From assembly GCF_035046485.1 (NCBI RefSeq), contig NC_085137.1:314599164-314663163 (forward strand): a stretch of DNA of 64,000 nucleotides. The letters run 5' to 3'. Below are positions 32,022 through 43,430 of the stretch, piece by piece. The notes below the pieces were generated by a model, which made no database searches, had not been told where the DNA came from, and worked only from the letters and a program-made list of their open reading frames with translations. Within the stretch, counting starts at the first letter, position 1. Each line of letters opens with the position of its first letter. The stretch is from Aedes albopictus. Its lineage: Eukaryota; Arthropoda; Insecta; Diptera; Culicidae. Position numbers and translations under genes: made by a program.

Positions 32022-33878
32022 ATGAGCAACAACAACAAACAAAATAAAACAACAGGTGCCAACTGCCTCTCTCAGCTGGAAAAAATGGACACTGACCAGG
32101 GAGATTCGCTGGAGCAGCTCGAAGCACAGCTAGATAGTAAATCACTGGAAAATCTGTCCAGTTGTCCATCGATCAACTTGGACACTCCAAAGAACTCCGA
32201 GATGGAAGACAGCGACGAGGACGATCGAGTAAGCGTCACTATCAAGACATCTAGGGGATCAACCGTTGCAAATCCGGAACAATCTCAGCAAATGGACCGA
32301 ATAAAGCTAAGTGGTGCCGGTAAAAAGCGACTGAAAAAACTGCTAGATCAGGGCTATGACAAAGACGAGGCCTATCGCCTTGCCTACAGGCCAAGCGTGC
32401 AGTCAGAACCATCGAAAAGGCCTAGAGATGACCTATCGAGTGGTGAGAAGCCACAACCCAAAAAGACAAAAGGGACATCAACACCAACGGGAAGGCCGCA
32501 CAAAGACCATTCTCGAAAATCCCTAGCCACATCATCGGTGAACATCCGGCTGCAACGGCAAAGAGATCCAAACTTCCAAGATGGAAGGGCAGAGGCAGAT
32601 GCTGTCCACATGCAACCTGGTACCTCTAAAGTTGCGAATAAGACAAACGAAGACGCTGAACGCTCCAAACCCGGGAAACTGAAAGTCCCAGGTAAACAGG
32701 CTAAAGCTGGAAGTTGCAGTCAACTCGGGAATACGAAGGTCCCAGATAGGAAAACAGAGGCAGCAGCAGGGCGAAGTCAACCCGGGAAACCGAAAGTCCC
32801 AGGCACGAAGCAAAAAGCAAAAACTGCTCATACTCTACCCGGGAATATTAAAGTCCCTGGTAAGGGGGCATTGGCAGTAGCTGAGAGTCGTCTATCAAGG
32901 AATCTAAAAGTCCCAGATAGGAAAACTAAGCCCACTGCTACTCAAAATCCGCTATACACGGAGGTTGTGAGCCAAGTACGCATAGGAATAATACCAAAGG
33001 ACTATCCGACTACAGCTCTAACAACACAACAGCTAATATTGGTACAAGACACCATTATTAACAAAGTAGTGGAAAATCGGGGAACAGATGTAAAACCGAT
33101 TTTCAGAGGCTGCACCATAAAAACAGGCTTCCTTGTTATCAACTGCCACGACCAGGCTACAGCGGACTGGTTAAAAAGGATAACTCCGAGCCTACTTGTA
33201 TGCGAGGGAGTTGAGTTGATAGCGGTCGACGAAAAGAACATTCCTAGATCGGAAATCTTGGTAGCCTACCTGCCAAAAAGCGCCACTAAAAGCAACGAGC
33301 AAATAATGGCATTCATCGAGTCACAGAATGACTTGGACACGGATTCCTGGAGAATTCTGCAAAGATCTTCCCCTAACGGGAATGATGTTGAGCTGGTTCT
33401 CACAGTGAACGAGGACTCAATGCAGAAATTGACAAGATGGGGATTTCAAATCAACTACTTGTATCACACTGCAAAACTACGTCGGGTCAAGAAAAGCAGG
33501 ATCGACAAGCAGGACAGTAACACTGACTGTATAGAGGTTCAGGATATGGCAATGGAAACGGAAGTCGCCAGTACGATACAGGGCAAAGACCTAGGGAACA
33601 CGCTGCCGGGCCCTCAAGTGGACCAGCAGCAACAAATTCCTGGGCCAAGTCCGGTAAATACTACTGGTGATGAATGTGAAAGTTCGTCTAAAACTGAATC
33701 CCAAGAAGGAACTGCTAAAACGAATCCGAAAAAGGATAATAACCGTGGTGAGAACAACAGTAGTTCACTGGGAATGCAAAAGAAGGTCCCAGAAATCTCC
33801 AAAGAGTCCACCACAAAAGGCACAAAAACTAAGCCGACGATCCGCCAGTCACAAAAAAGCGGATCGTCAACGCAATGA
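32022..33878 (+). CDS. LOA-type ORF1 protein with probable DUF4780-like domain
   Basis: The protein has 618 residues from the ATG at 32022; an in-frame GTG lies 21 nt earlier but ATG is preferred. The N-terminal third is acidic and low-complexity, then SGAGKKRLKKLLDQGYDKDE, a motif common to insect LINE ORF1 proteins. Next come about six repeats of a basic LGNTKVPDRKTEA-like unit (residues about 205-310), and a folded domain at about 315-500 (IPKDYPTTALTTQQLILVQD, PSLLVCEGVELIAVDE, RSEILVAYLPKS) that I believe is the DUF4780 type found with LOA elements. The tail is again low-complexity and rich in Gln, Ser and Lys. By analogy ORF1 proteins bind element RNA and form the particle. No CCHC zinc knuckles are present. 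The stop overlaps the ORF2 start as ATGA. Confidence 0.85.
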   Translation: MSNNNKQNKTTGANCLSQLEKMDTDQGDSLEQLEAQLDSKSLENLSSCPSINLDTPKNSEMEDSDEDDRVSVTIKTSRGSTVANPEQSQQMDRIKLSGAGKKRLKKLLDQGYDKDEAYRLAYRPSVQSEPSKRPRDDLSSGEKPQPKKTKGTSTPTGRPHKDHSRKSLATSSVNIRLQRQRDPNFQDGRAEADAVHMQPGTSKVANKTNEDAERSKPGKLKVPGKQAKAGSCSQLGNTKVPDRKTEAAAGRSQPGKPKVPGTKQKAKTAHTLPGNIKVPGKGALAVAESRLSRNLKVPDRKTKPTATQNPLYTEVVSQVRIGIIPKDYPTTALTTQQLILVQDTIINKVVENRGTDVKPIFRGCTIKTGFLVINCHDQATADWLKRITPSLLVCEGVELIAVDEKNIPRSEILVAYLPKSATKSNEQIMAFIESQNDLDTDSWRILQRSSPNGNDVELVLTVNEDSMQKLTRWGFQINYLYHTAKLRRVKKSRIDKQDSNTDCIEVQDMAMETEVASTIQGKDLGNTLPGPQVDQQQQIPGPSPVNTTGDECESSSKTESQEGTAKTNPKKDNNRGENNSSSLGMQKKVPEISKESTTKGTKTKPTIRQSQKSGSSTQ

Positions 33879-36658
33879 CCAACATAAAATTGGTTCAGGC
33901 AAACCTACAGCATGCAAGAGGGGCATCAGGCGTACTTTTGCAAAGGTTTGCCAAAGAAGACCTCGACCTGGCGTTAGTACAGGAACCGTGGGTCAACAAT
34001 CATAGGGTGATGGGCCTTACTACACCAAAATGTAAGTTACTCTATGATGATAGCCATCCTTCTCCAAGGACAGCTATCTTAGTAAATGGAAGGATTAATT
34101 TTACTCCCATTACAGAATTTATCAAACGAGACATCGTAGCCATCAGGGTGGAGGTTCCAACAACCAGGGGTAAGTCTATCGTTAATATAGCATCAGCTTA
34201 CTTTCCTGGTGATGAAGAAGAAGCTCCGACGTCCTCATTCTGCGAATTTGTCACCAGCTGCAGACAACAAAACCAGCAATTTATTATCTGCTGCGATGCC
34301 AACGCTCACCACACTGTATGGGGAAGCAGTGACATCAACAAACGAGGTGAGTCCCTTTTAGAATATATTTCTGCTAATAACATTGATATATGTAACAGAG
34401 GGGACAAACCCACATATGTTAACTCAAGGCGACATGAAGTACTTGATTTAACACTTTGTAGCCAAATTCTAACAGATAGAATTACCTCTTGGAAAGTATC
34501 TGACGAGGTATCTCTCTCAGATCATAAGCATATCACCTTCTCAATAGAGAGGGGAGAGGCCGTGAGGGAATTCTATCGAGACCCTAGGAACACCAACTGG
34601 GATCTCTACAAGCAAATTCTTGCGACCAAGCAACCTCTGCTGGACGAAAAAATAAGAACAGCAGAGCAACTAGAAGAAGCTTCTAGGATGGTCACTAACA
34701 AAATTATACAAGCATACTACGAAAGTTGTCCACAAAGGGAAAGGAGTTCAAACAGGAAAGTCCCTTGGTGGAACAACGCTTTACAAAAAATGAGGAGGAA
34801 AGTAAGAAAACTCTTCAACAGAGCAAAAGCAACTTCGGATTGGGACCAATATAGAAAGGCTCTAACCGAATATAGCACTGAAATAAGGAAAAGCAAACGA
34901 AGACATTGGAGATTCATGTGTGAAAACATCCAATACACTTCAGAAGCGGCCAGGCTTCAAAAAGTCCTTTCTAAGGAACACTCAAATGGCCTAGGCAACG
35001 TTAAGAAGGATAATGGCACATTCACCAGAAGTCCTTCAGAAACATTGGAAGTACTGATGGAAAAACATTTCCCAGGCTCATTTGCTGTTGATGAAAATTC
35101 ATCGGGACAATTGAGGACAAATTCTGGACGCAATATGAACAGAAAAGATGCACTCATGGAATCCCGAAAAATTTTCACAGTGGCAATGGTGGACTGGGCA
35201 ATAAATTCCTTCGACCCTTTCAAATCTGCTGGAGAAGACGGCATTTTTCCGGCGCTAATACAGCACGGTAGGGACATAATCATCCCTGCTTTAGTTGAGA
35301 TGTTTATTAGTAGCATGACACTGTGCTACATTCCCAGTTGGTGGAATAAGGTAAGAGTGATATTCATACCTAAAAACGGCAAACGGGACAAAACACAGCC
35401 TAAAGCATACAGGCCAATAAGCCTAACCTCAATTATACTCAAAATAATGGAGAAGATTCTGGATGAGCATATCAAAGGCTCGTTTTTAAAAGCTCACAAG
35501 CTAAATAAATTACAGTTTGCCTATTGCAAAGGCAAGTCGACGGTAACAGCCCTTCACACGTTGACACAAAAAATAGAAAAAAGCATCAAATACAAGGAAG
35601 TAGCGTACTGTGCATTTCTTGATATTGAAGGTGCGTTTGATAACGCTTCACATGCTTCAATCAGATCAGCTATGTATAAACGGGGCTTTCATGGCTCAAT
35701 CGTTGACTGGATCACTGCAGCGCTAAGAAATCGATGTATTGTCTCCAGACTGGGCGAATCAACCATTAAAGTAAGTACGTCTAAGGGCTGTCCCCAAGGA
35801 GGTGTACTTTCACCATTGCTGTGGTCTTTAGTTGTTGATGACTTGCTTAATAGTTTAGTGGCAATGGGATTCGAAGTCATTGGTTATGCAGATGATATCG
35901 TGATAGTGGTAAGAGGGAAGCATGATGAAACGCTATCAAACAGAATGCAAATAGCGTTAAACTGCACTCTTGCCTGGTGTAAAGGAGAGGGACTAAACGT
36001 AAATCCCTCAAAAACTACTCTTGTAATTTTTACAAGAAAAAGAAATGTCAATATAAAGGCACCGTCCTTGGATGGGGTACAGTTGACATTCTCCTCCAGG
36101 GTGAAATATTTAGGAGTCATACTGGACAAAAAACTGAACTGGAGTGAACATCTAGAGCATGTAGTAAATAAGGCAACAACTGCTCTTTGGGCCTGTCGGA
36201 GAGTGATCGGGGGAAAGTGGGGGCTAAAACCCAGGATAGTTCATTGGATCTACCTGGCAGTTGTTAGACCCAAAGTATCTTATGCCTCTCTAGTCTGGTG
36301 GCCTAAAACCAAAACCAAAACAGCCCAACGAGTGCTGGCTAAACTTCAACGTTTAGCAACAGTGTCAATAACAGGAGCTATTCGAAGTACTCCTGGTTCA
36401 ACACTAGATGCCTTAACGCATCTGCTACCCTTGCACCAATTTGTGCAACTAGAGGCGAAGAAAAGTGCCTTGAAGTTAAAAAGATATAAGAACATCTTAG
36501 AAGGCGATCTAACAGGACATTTGGAAATCTTAACCAATGTTACTGTAAATCCACTAGTAATACAAAATGAAGACTGGATGGAATCTAAATTCATCTTAGA
36601 TATACCATACAAAGTTTCGATTGATGATCGGAGCGTATGGGAATCAGGAGGACCAACG
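33875..36658 (+). pseudogene. LOA-type ORF2, 5' part: endonuclease and reverse transcriptase
   Basis: The frame starts at the ATG overlapping the ORF1 stop (ATGA, 33875-33878). The endonuclease shows LALVQEPW with E37, CCDANAHHTVWGSSD, EVLDLTL and LSDHKHITF. The reverse transcriptase shows FKSAGEDGIFPAL, AYRPISLTSIILKIMEKILD, CAFLDIEGAFDN, KGCPQGGVLSPLLW and GYADDIVIV. The polypeptide is open for 928 codons and is then cut by the 36659-39701 insertion, just before RNase H. The insertion adds the codons up to a TGA ending at 36667. Apart from this I see no damage. The truncated product would keep endonuclease and RT but lose RNase H. It was very likely functional when the second element jumped in. 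Confidence 0.9.
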
Positions 36659-36792
36659 CCACAGTGATGCGGCTCCATACAAAAGGTGGCGAAAAGTCTT
36701 AACATGAATTATATACCTTCACAGCTTATGAAACTTTGTTATTTATTAGAATTAGTTACCAAGAAGACATTTTGACATCCCATGAGTCACAT

Positions 36793-37360
36793 TGGCCATT
36801 TTAGGACTATTCCGGAATCCTGGTTCCCCCGGGGAAGAGGACAATATTTTGATGTTTTTAAAACCCATCTTGCGACACACCATTTTTCATGATTTTGCAA
36901 ACACGTTCCAGTAGAAGTCATTTCCGGACTGTTGGGCGAGATTAACCACTTTCAGGACCGTTCCGGAATCCTGGTTCCCTCGGGGAAGAGGATAATTTTC
37001 GGATATTTTTGAACCCCATCTTGCGACACATTATTTTTCATGATTTTAAAAAATAGGTCCAGTAGAAATAATTTCCGGACTTTTGGGCGAGATTGGCCTT
37101 TTTCAGGACCGTTTCGGAATCCTGGTTCCGTTGCTTGGGGAAGAGGATAATATTTTGATGTTTTTAAAACTCAACTTGCGACACACCATTTTTCATGATT
37201 TTGCAAACACGTTCCAGTAGAAGTCATTTCCGGACTTTTGGGCGAGATTAACCACGACATTTTTTTGATGTTTTCAAACCCCATCTTGCGACACACCATT
37301 CTTCATGAACTTTAAAAATATGTACATTAGTAGTTATTTCAGCACCTTTGCTAGATGGCC
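36793..37360 (+). repeat. 151-bp tandem repeat, three full copies and one partial
   Basis: The phrase CGGAATCCTGGTTCC recurs at 36813, 36964 and 37115. Each copy continues with GGGGAAGAGGA, CATCTTGCGACACA or a variant of it, TTTTTCATGATTTT and TTTCCGGACT. A partial fourth copy follows to about 37360. It lies inside the TIR insertion. Confidence 0.88.
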
Positions 37361-38289
37361 ATCTAGAAAACAAGATTCTACTCAAAAGTCAAACGAATGA
37401 ACGTGTGCAAGTATACGGAACCGTCTAAGATTATTTTCTTAAATCGCGGCTTTATAAAACAATTGCTAATATTTGTGTTATATTGAGCAAAAATTAAGCT
37501 TGATTATTAAATATTATTGAAATATATACCAGTTGGTGTGTTATTTAGTTCTTCAAATTGCTCAAATTGCTCAATATGTCATTACATTTAAAAAAAATTA
37601 AATTAATTATACATTTCGTTTGATCAGTAATTATTTTAAAACTTTTAATTTTTCTTTTTGACTTATCCAAATAAAAAAACCAGAAAAAATAAAAATAATA
37701 TTCATTTGATATCCATGGGTGAATCGATTGCTAACGACGTTGATAATTATAGAGGTAATCACGTTCAAATGTATGCGTGCCTTTTTAGTAGATGTAGTTG
37801 TGAAACTGCGAGGAAAATATTTGCACTCTTGCCCCGGACGTTAGTTTTATCATTATTTACCCGTTTTACCCAATTCGATTGGGTAATAATTGCATATGCA
37901 ATCTGAATAGCCTTGAATATTATTCAAAAGAATATAGAATATTATTTAAAAAAAGTAAAAACAAGTTACTCGAGTGAACAGCCATCGTTCAAAAGAGATA
38001 TAAGTTCTTCAAAACACTTACACCAGGTAAACACCAACTATTATAATAAGCCCAGATTAGAGGTTCGATTCCTATCAGAAAAAAATGTCGACTTCCTGGG
38101 TATAGTGTGGTATCATGCTTATTATGCAATATACAAATACAATACAATGGAAAGCAAAAGAAACCCTGGTTTTAATAATTGCTTAAGTGTTAAAAGAACT
38201 CTAAGTTGAAGAGATGCAGGTCAAGTTGCAGTGAGAACATAAAACAGGAAAAAAAAAGATGGTCGCACCGGCATTGTTTCTCTTCTTTA

Positions 38290-38560
38290 TGTTGTCAATT
38301 CAACATTCGTCCTTCTGTCCTTTCAACCTTTTGTACTACTTTTTTTTTGCTTCGGCCTTTTGATCTTTGACCTTTTGTCCTACAAACCCTGAGAGCATAT
38401 TTTACTAAATTGTTTTTATTCATTCGACCTTTTGTCCATTCGTCCATTTGTCCATTAGACCTTTTGTTCATTCGACCTTCTGCCCATTCGACTTTTTGTC
38501 CATAGACCTTCGACCTTTTGTCTTTAGACGTTCTGTACTTCGTACTTCTGTACTTCGTTC
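38290..38560 (+). repeat. Minisatellite of TTCGACCTTTTGTCC units
   Basis: Roughly 12-16-bp units such as TTCGACCTTTTGTCCA, TTCGTCCATTTGTCCA and TTAGACCTTTTGTTCA repeat with variation between about 38303 and 38555. It lies within the TIR insertion and is strongly pyrimidine-biased on this strand. Confidence 0.85.
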
Positions 38561-39701
38561 AACCCGAAGAACATTCATAAAACATCACACGAAAGAGCCA
38601 CGTTACTACATACATGTCTCTTGCCACAAGTTCCCCGGGGCACCACGAAAAGTCAGAAAATTTTCTAGCATAGCTTCCGCTTTCGATGATCTGTCCAAGT
38701 TTCAGCCAGCAGAATACACTATGGGATCAAAACATATTTTTTAACTTTACTTAGAACCTAAATGGTTGAAGATACGGTAAGTGTTATGGTCAACATGATA
38801 TGCTTTGTAGTCGATTCCCGGTGATCATTGTACCACAAATAAATTTTTCACTTCAACATCGAGTTCATAACAAAATTTTCAATCGAATGATATATAAAAT
38901 GTTGTTTGGTTAAAATGTCACTGGGTTTGATTTTCCGCGTTTATATATGACCCTAGTGTATTATTTGTAAGTTTTTTGTTCAGCTCGTACGGTTTATACT
39001 TTACCGAAAATGTTGATGCCATTTTATGTTACCCCTGAATAATAAATCTCCGTACATGAATAATTAAGATATGTCTGTTTTATATTAGTATACTATTAGA
39101 GTTAACGGCTGAACGCTGCCTTCATCCGAACTGCATGTACGGCTCCGTTAAACTCTGGGACGTTTGAGCTTGAACGGCTCAAGTGAATAACACAAAAAAG
39201 CAATGGAATCATTTTAGCATCGCCAATCTCAGTTGCAAATAAAAAACACATTTTAACAGATGCTTTTACCCTGACTACAATGATATGCATACCAACTCCA
39301 GGCACGGACAGTATTATTTCGTACTAAAATTGTATCATACTCTATGTTCAAGGAACTTAAAACATATGTTGCGCAAGTTTGCGCAAGATGACCCATTGAT
39401 TTTCTGAAAGACGACATGGAATTCTTCAAAATAAGCATAGCGTGAAATGTGTCCAACTGCGTCCTCATATGTGAAAGCTCAATTGATTTTTTTTCGTTTC
39501 CCCATACATTTTACAAAGAAACTAAAAATGCAACACTTTTCAACACATACTTTGTAATGCTGTAAAAAAATCAATTTCGGTCCAATCTTTTTGAAACTTT
39601 GGTAATAAGCTCTCGAAATATATAGAAATAGTACAAAAATAATACAGGACCCATATCTGAAAGTTGATTTTTTGACTTTTCGCCGCCCTCGCATCACTGT
39701 T

Positions 39702-40564
39702 CAACGGTTCGACCAGGATCTATTGTATTCTATACGGATGGATCGAAAATGAGTGATAGAACTGGGGCTGGAGTATATGGACCCAGGACTAAACTCGCCA
39801 TACCAATGGGTAAATGGCCAACGGTGTTCCAAGCTGAAATTCAAGCTATTTTGGAATGCGCTGCCATCTGTCTTAAAAGAAAATATAGACATGCGAATAT
39901 CTATATCTTTTCAGACAGTCAGGCAGCTTTAAAGGCAGTCTGCACATTTGAATGTTATTCTAAGCTAGTATGGGAGTGCATTACACTACTGAAGGAACTG
40001 GCTGGAAGGAATACTGTAAAATTATTCTGGGTACCAGGTCATTGTGGAATTGCAGGCAACGAAATTGCGGACCAGCTAGCTAGGGAGGGATCTCTGGGTG
40101 CCTTGTATGGACCGGAACCCTTCTGTGGAGTATCATCAAGTGCTCTATCGATGGAGCTAAAAAAATGGGAGAAACAGAGCGTAGGAGCAAACTGGCATAC
40201 TGCACCTGGAATATCCCAGTCAAAGAGATTCATCGTGCCAAGCGTGAAAAACACGAACACACTACTGAAACTTAGTAAACGCGAATTAAGTGTGTACACA
40301 GGATTGTTAACTGGGCACTGCCCATCTCGACACTTTCTATTGAAGCTCAAGAAGATTGAATCAGAAGAATGTCGGTTCTGTGGTTTCAACTCTGAAACCT
40401 CGGAACATCTACTTTGTGAGTGTAGTTTTCTCTTTAAGAAGAGAGAACGTTATTTCGGTGGATGCATCATGCATCCCCGAGATATCTGGTGGAATATAAA
40501 TCCCAAGAAGGTAGTGGCTTTCATTTTGGAAGCTATTCCAGACTGGGGTATAATGCAGGCCTAA
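39702..40564 (+). pseudogene. LOA-type ORF2, 3' part: RNase H and C-terminal Cys/His cluster
   Basis: The frame resumes exactly in phase after the insertion. RNase H motifs in order: VFYTDGSKMSDRTGAGVYG, FQAEIQAIL, FSDSQAALKAV and FWVPGHCGIAGNEIADQLAR. All four acidic catalytic positions are present. A C-terminal cluster CRFCGFNSETSEHLLCECSF resembles that of the Lian-like protein. The segment ends at TAA (40562-40564). Any protein made from it would need its own start (first ATG at 39749, inside the RNase H domain), so it is presumably silent. Confidence 0.9.
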
Positions 40565-40706
40565 AAAAAAAAAACAATCGCTAGTTCTTAATACTAGTGA
40601 GTGTACTAATGTACTGCATAAAGCAACTGGGTCTTACCACAATAGATCAATTAATGGTCGCAGTGGTTGTGTACCCCTACAGGAAAAAAAAAAAATACCT
40701 CGACAT
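40565..40706 (+). other. 3' UTR, A-rich end and 3' TSD of LOA-type element
   Basis: A 129-bp 3' UTR with two A-runs (40564-40574 and 40684-40695) is followed by AATACCTCGACAT (40694-40706), which duplicates 31669-31681. The exact junction is blurred because the TSD begins with A. Confidence 0.8.
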
Positions 40707-41045
40707 GAAGAGAAATAAAGATGGCGTCTTTAAGGACAGACTTGTTAGAACCCCAAAATGGCCGCCACAATGGCTGACTTTGGTACCTACTCACGATTTC
40801 GAGGGCACAAATCTCTGCGTAAAAAAAAAAACCAGCGCAACTGATCTTCTCATTTTAGGCTTATTACGAGTGAGCAAGAACAGAATAATGAAATGCACTG
40901 TTGTGTGAATCTTGTTTCTTAAGATTTGTGCGTTTGAAATTCTGATGCACTGTTGAAGCGGGATTTCAAGACGTTTGTCCTTAACAAAACCACTCATAAG
41001 GCATGTGTCGAAAAGATTTACAGTTGCAAATTACCGCACATGATG
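40707..41045. other. Short stretch without gene
   Basis: Unassigned mixed-composition sequence after the retrotransposon. It should be continuous with 31443-31668 before the insertion. No features. Confidence 0.4.
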
Positions 41046-41240
41046 TAGGGGAAATTACCTATTCTCGGCCGTTTTGTTCTCTTCGTCTTCGGGGGTTTTT
41101 GAAACCTATAGAACTCAGAGTTGGTCTTAAATCCTTCCCAACTAAGCTGAATTATATGGCCAAGTTGTAGACAATTTGGCTGACAAAAACCCCCCATGAC
41201 GAAGAGAACAAACCTGCCGATAATACCCATTGTCACCCTA
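41046..41240. mobile_element. TA-flanked MITE, TAGGGGAAATTACC ends
   Basis: TAGGGGAAATTACCTATTCT (41046) resembles the reverse complement of the right end, TAGGGTGACAATGGGTATTA (41240). The arms then share GTTTGTTCTCTTCGTC or GTTTTGTTCTCTTCGTC. It is 195 bp with TA at each end and a moderately diverged palindrome. Confidence 0.68.
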
Positions 41241-41289
41241 TTCTGAATCACGAATATTTTGGTCTACATTCAAGGCCTCTCGCAGTGAT

Positions 41290-43430
41290 TTATATTTGAA
41301 AATATTCAGCAATTTCTTCTTATAATTCTATGGAATTCTCCTTGAATTCCTACCAGGTCTCATCTTGTAACTCCTCCAGAGAATCTTGTATGGTTTTATC
41401 TCATATTTTTTCCTGGAACTCCGCACGGTATTCCACTCGGGATTCATAGTCCTATCAATAAAAATTCCTCTAGGATTTTTTGCCGGTTTTCTTTCAGGAG
41501 TTCCTTCAGAATTCTTTCAAGGATTCCTTCAGGCATTTCTCTTGGGATACCTTCCGAGATACTCCCAATGACTCCAGCTACGTTTTTCATCCTAGATTTC
41601 AATCAATTCCTCGTGGTATTCATTCAGGGTTTTCTGCTGAGGCTTCTTTAGGGAGTTCCCTCGGGATTCCCTTAGAAAAACCCTTGGGATTCCATCAGGA
41701 ATTCCTCTTGGCATTCCGTCATTGATTTTTCCACGTTTACTCTAAAAATTTTTCCTAAGATTTAGGATTTTCAAGCATTTTTTTTAGGGATTACTTTAGG
41801 AATTTCTTCATTGATTTATCCTATCATTCTTTCAGTTATTCCTTACAAAATTTATTTCAGGGATTCCCTCAGCAATTAATCCCGTGATTCATTAATTTCT
41901 CCCGAGATTTTCGAGGAATTTCTTTCGTCATTTGTACCGAGATTCCTTCAACGATTCTCTCCAAGATTTCTTTCCCGATTCATTCCATTGGTCATTCCTT
42001 GTTTTACTTTAGGAATTTATTCTGCGATTCATTCTGAGACTCCTCCCGGGATTTATTCAGAGGTATTTTCGGCATTTCTTCAGGGATTCCTCCCTGGGGT
42101 TCTTTCATCGGTTGCTCGCGGGATTCTTCTAGAGATTTCTCCAACATTCTTCGTGAGGTTTCTCCTGGGATTCCTTCAGAAGTTCCTCCTGGAATTTCTT
42201 CATTATTTTTTTCTGAGTTTCTAGAGATTCCACCTGACATTCATTGAAGGATTCTTCCCGGGTTCAATCAGGGGATTCCATCTGAGTTCTTCCATGGGTT
42301 ATTTCCGAAAATCCATGAGGGATTTTTTCAGCATTCCTTCTTGAGATTTCTTCTGGGATCCTTTCGGGATTCTTTCATGGATTATTCCTGAGACTGCATC
42401 AGAGATAATCATCAGGAATTGCTGCAGGATTCTTCCCGGAATTCCTCCTGGATTTTTAGGTATTTTTGGGATTTCTCCCGGGATTTCTTCAGGAATTCCT
42501 TAAGGAATTCCTTTTGGGAATCCATCATTGATGTTGTTTACGGGTTTCCTCTAGATTCCCAATGATTTCTTTAGGGACTTCTTCCGGAATTCTTTGTGAG
42601 TCCCTTCATTGATATCTTCTTGGGTTTCTTCTGGCATTATTTAAGGTATTTTCCCCAAAATTTCTCCAGTGAACCGATCATTGCTGATTTTTTCCCAGTT
42701 TCCTTTTAGAATTCACCCCAGAATTCCTTTGGGATTTCTATTCAATGTTATTTTTATTTTTTCCATCGAGTACCTTTTCAGGGTTTATTCCAGGATTGCT
42801 TAAGAAATTTCTCCTGGGATTTGTTCACAGACTTTTTCCAGAACTCCTTCAGGGATTCCTCTTGAGATTCCTTCCAGAATTTCTTCAGAAACTCCTTCCA
42901 GGTTTCCCACATTTATATTTCTTGGGATTCCTCCAAGTAATCCTTTAGTTTCATTCAGGGGTTCCTCTAGAACTCTTATCATAGAACCTCTCGAGATTCT
43001 TTCAGGAATTCTGCAAGGATTTTTCCCGAGATTCCTCTCCTTCCATCATTTTTTAGGTATTCTTCAGGGATTTTTCATTGATTCTGCAAGGATTCGTCTC
43101 AGGGATTTCTCAGGGATTTTTTCTGAGATTATTTTAATGATTTCTTTTGGCATTCCTTTGATTCATGGAGTCTCCTCGGTATTCTTCCCTAGGTTGGTCT
43201 TGGGATTCCTTTAGTGATTCTTTTAGGAATCCCCTCAGAATTCTCTTAGAGACTCCTCTAGAGATGCTTTCAGGGATTGCTCCCTGAACTCCTTCAAGGT
43301 TTCGTACTGGATTTCCTCCTGGATTCTTCCAGGGATTTTCCAGGAATCCTTCCGAAGATGACACCAAAATTTTCCTGAAGTTCCCTCCGGGATTTCAGTG
43401 GGAATTTCTCCTGCGATTTGTGCTAATAAG
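41290..43430. repeat. Decayed GGAATTCC-type minisatellite, large block
   Basis: Over 2 kb of phrases like GGGATTCCTTCAGGAATTTC and CTTCTGGGATCC repeat at irregular 12-18-bp spacing. It is pyrimidine-biased on the plus strand and purine-biased on the minus strand. Open frames of 60-80 codons here are repeat by-products. Confidence 0.72.

Larger units (their letters stand above)
36659..39701. mobile_element. 3.0-kb TIR element inserted in ORF2, 5-bp TSD
   Basis: The ends are CCACAGTGATGCGGCTCC (from 36659) and, on the right in reverse complement, AACAGTGATGCGAGGGC (from 39701). Both continue to GGCGGCGAAAAGTC or GGTGGCGAAAAGTC. CAACG occurs immediately outside each end (36654-36658 and 39702-39706). 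Removing the insert and one CAACG leaves the host frame in phase, which supports the boundaries. There is no transposase frame; the interior contains a 151-bp tandem repeat and a pyrimidine-rich minisatellite. A 5-bp GC-rich TSD with CACAGTG at the left tip recalls Transib elements; CAGTGATG ends would also suit hAT, but no 8-bp duplication is present. Confidence 0.85.
31682..40693 (+). mobile_element. Full-length two-ORF LOA-type non-LTR retrotransposon, interrupted by a 3-kb insertion
   Basis: The order is: 340-bp leader, ORF1 (32022-33878), ORF2 (33875-36658 and 39702-40564), a 129-bp 3' UTR and an A-rich end. AATACCTCGACAT occurs on both sides. Without the insertion at 36659-39701 and its TSD, the element is close to 6.0 kb. 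RNase H in ORF2 and the ORF2 similarity to the Lian-like element place it in or near the LOA clade, but it has a separate ORF1 and an A-rich 3' end. The leader shares a hairpin block with the Lian-like copies. Confidence 0.9.

Noticed and set aside
34717..36705. Antisense open frames within the LOA ORF2
   Set aside because: Shadow frames of a strongly coding plus strand.
36793..37360. Possible CRISPR-like repeat array
   Set aside because: The 151-bp units are directly adjacent with no unique spacers and lie within a eukaryotic TIR element.
38045..38092. tRNA B-box-like GGTTCGATTCC near 38062
   Set aside because: No A box at a suitable distance and no cloverleaf. It lies inside the TIR insertion at 36659-39701.
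36659..39701. hAT assignment for the insertion in ORF2
   Set aside because: CAGTGATG ends would allow it, but the flanks give a 5-bp, not an 8-bp, duplication, and only the 5-bp reading leaves the host frame continuous.
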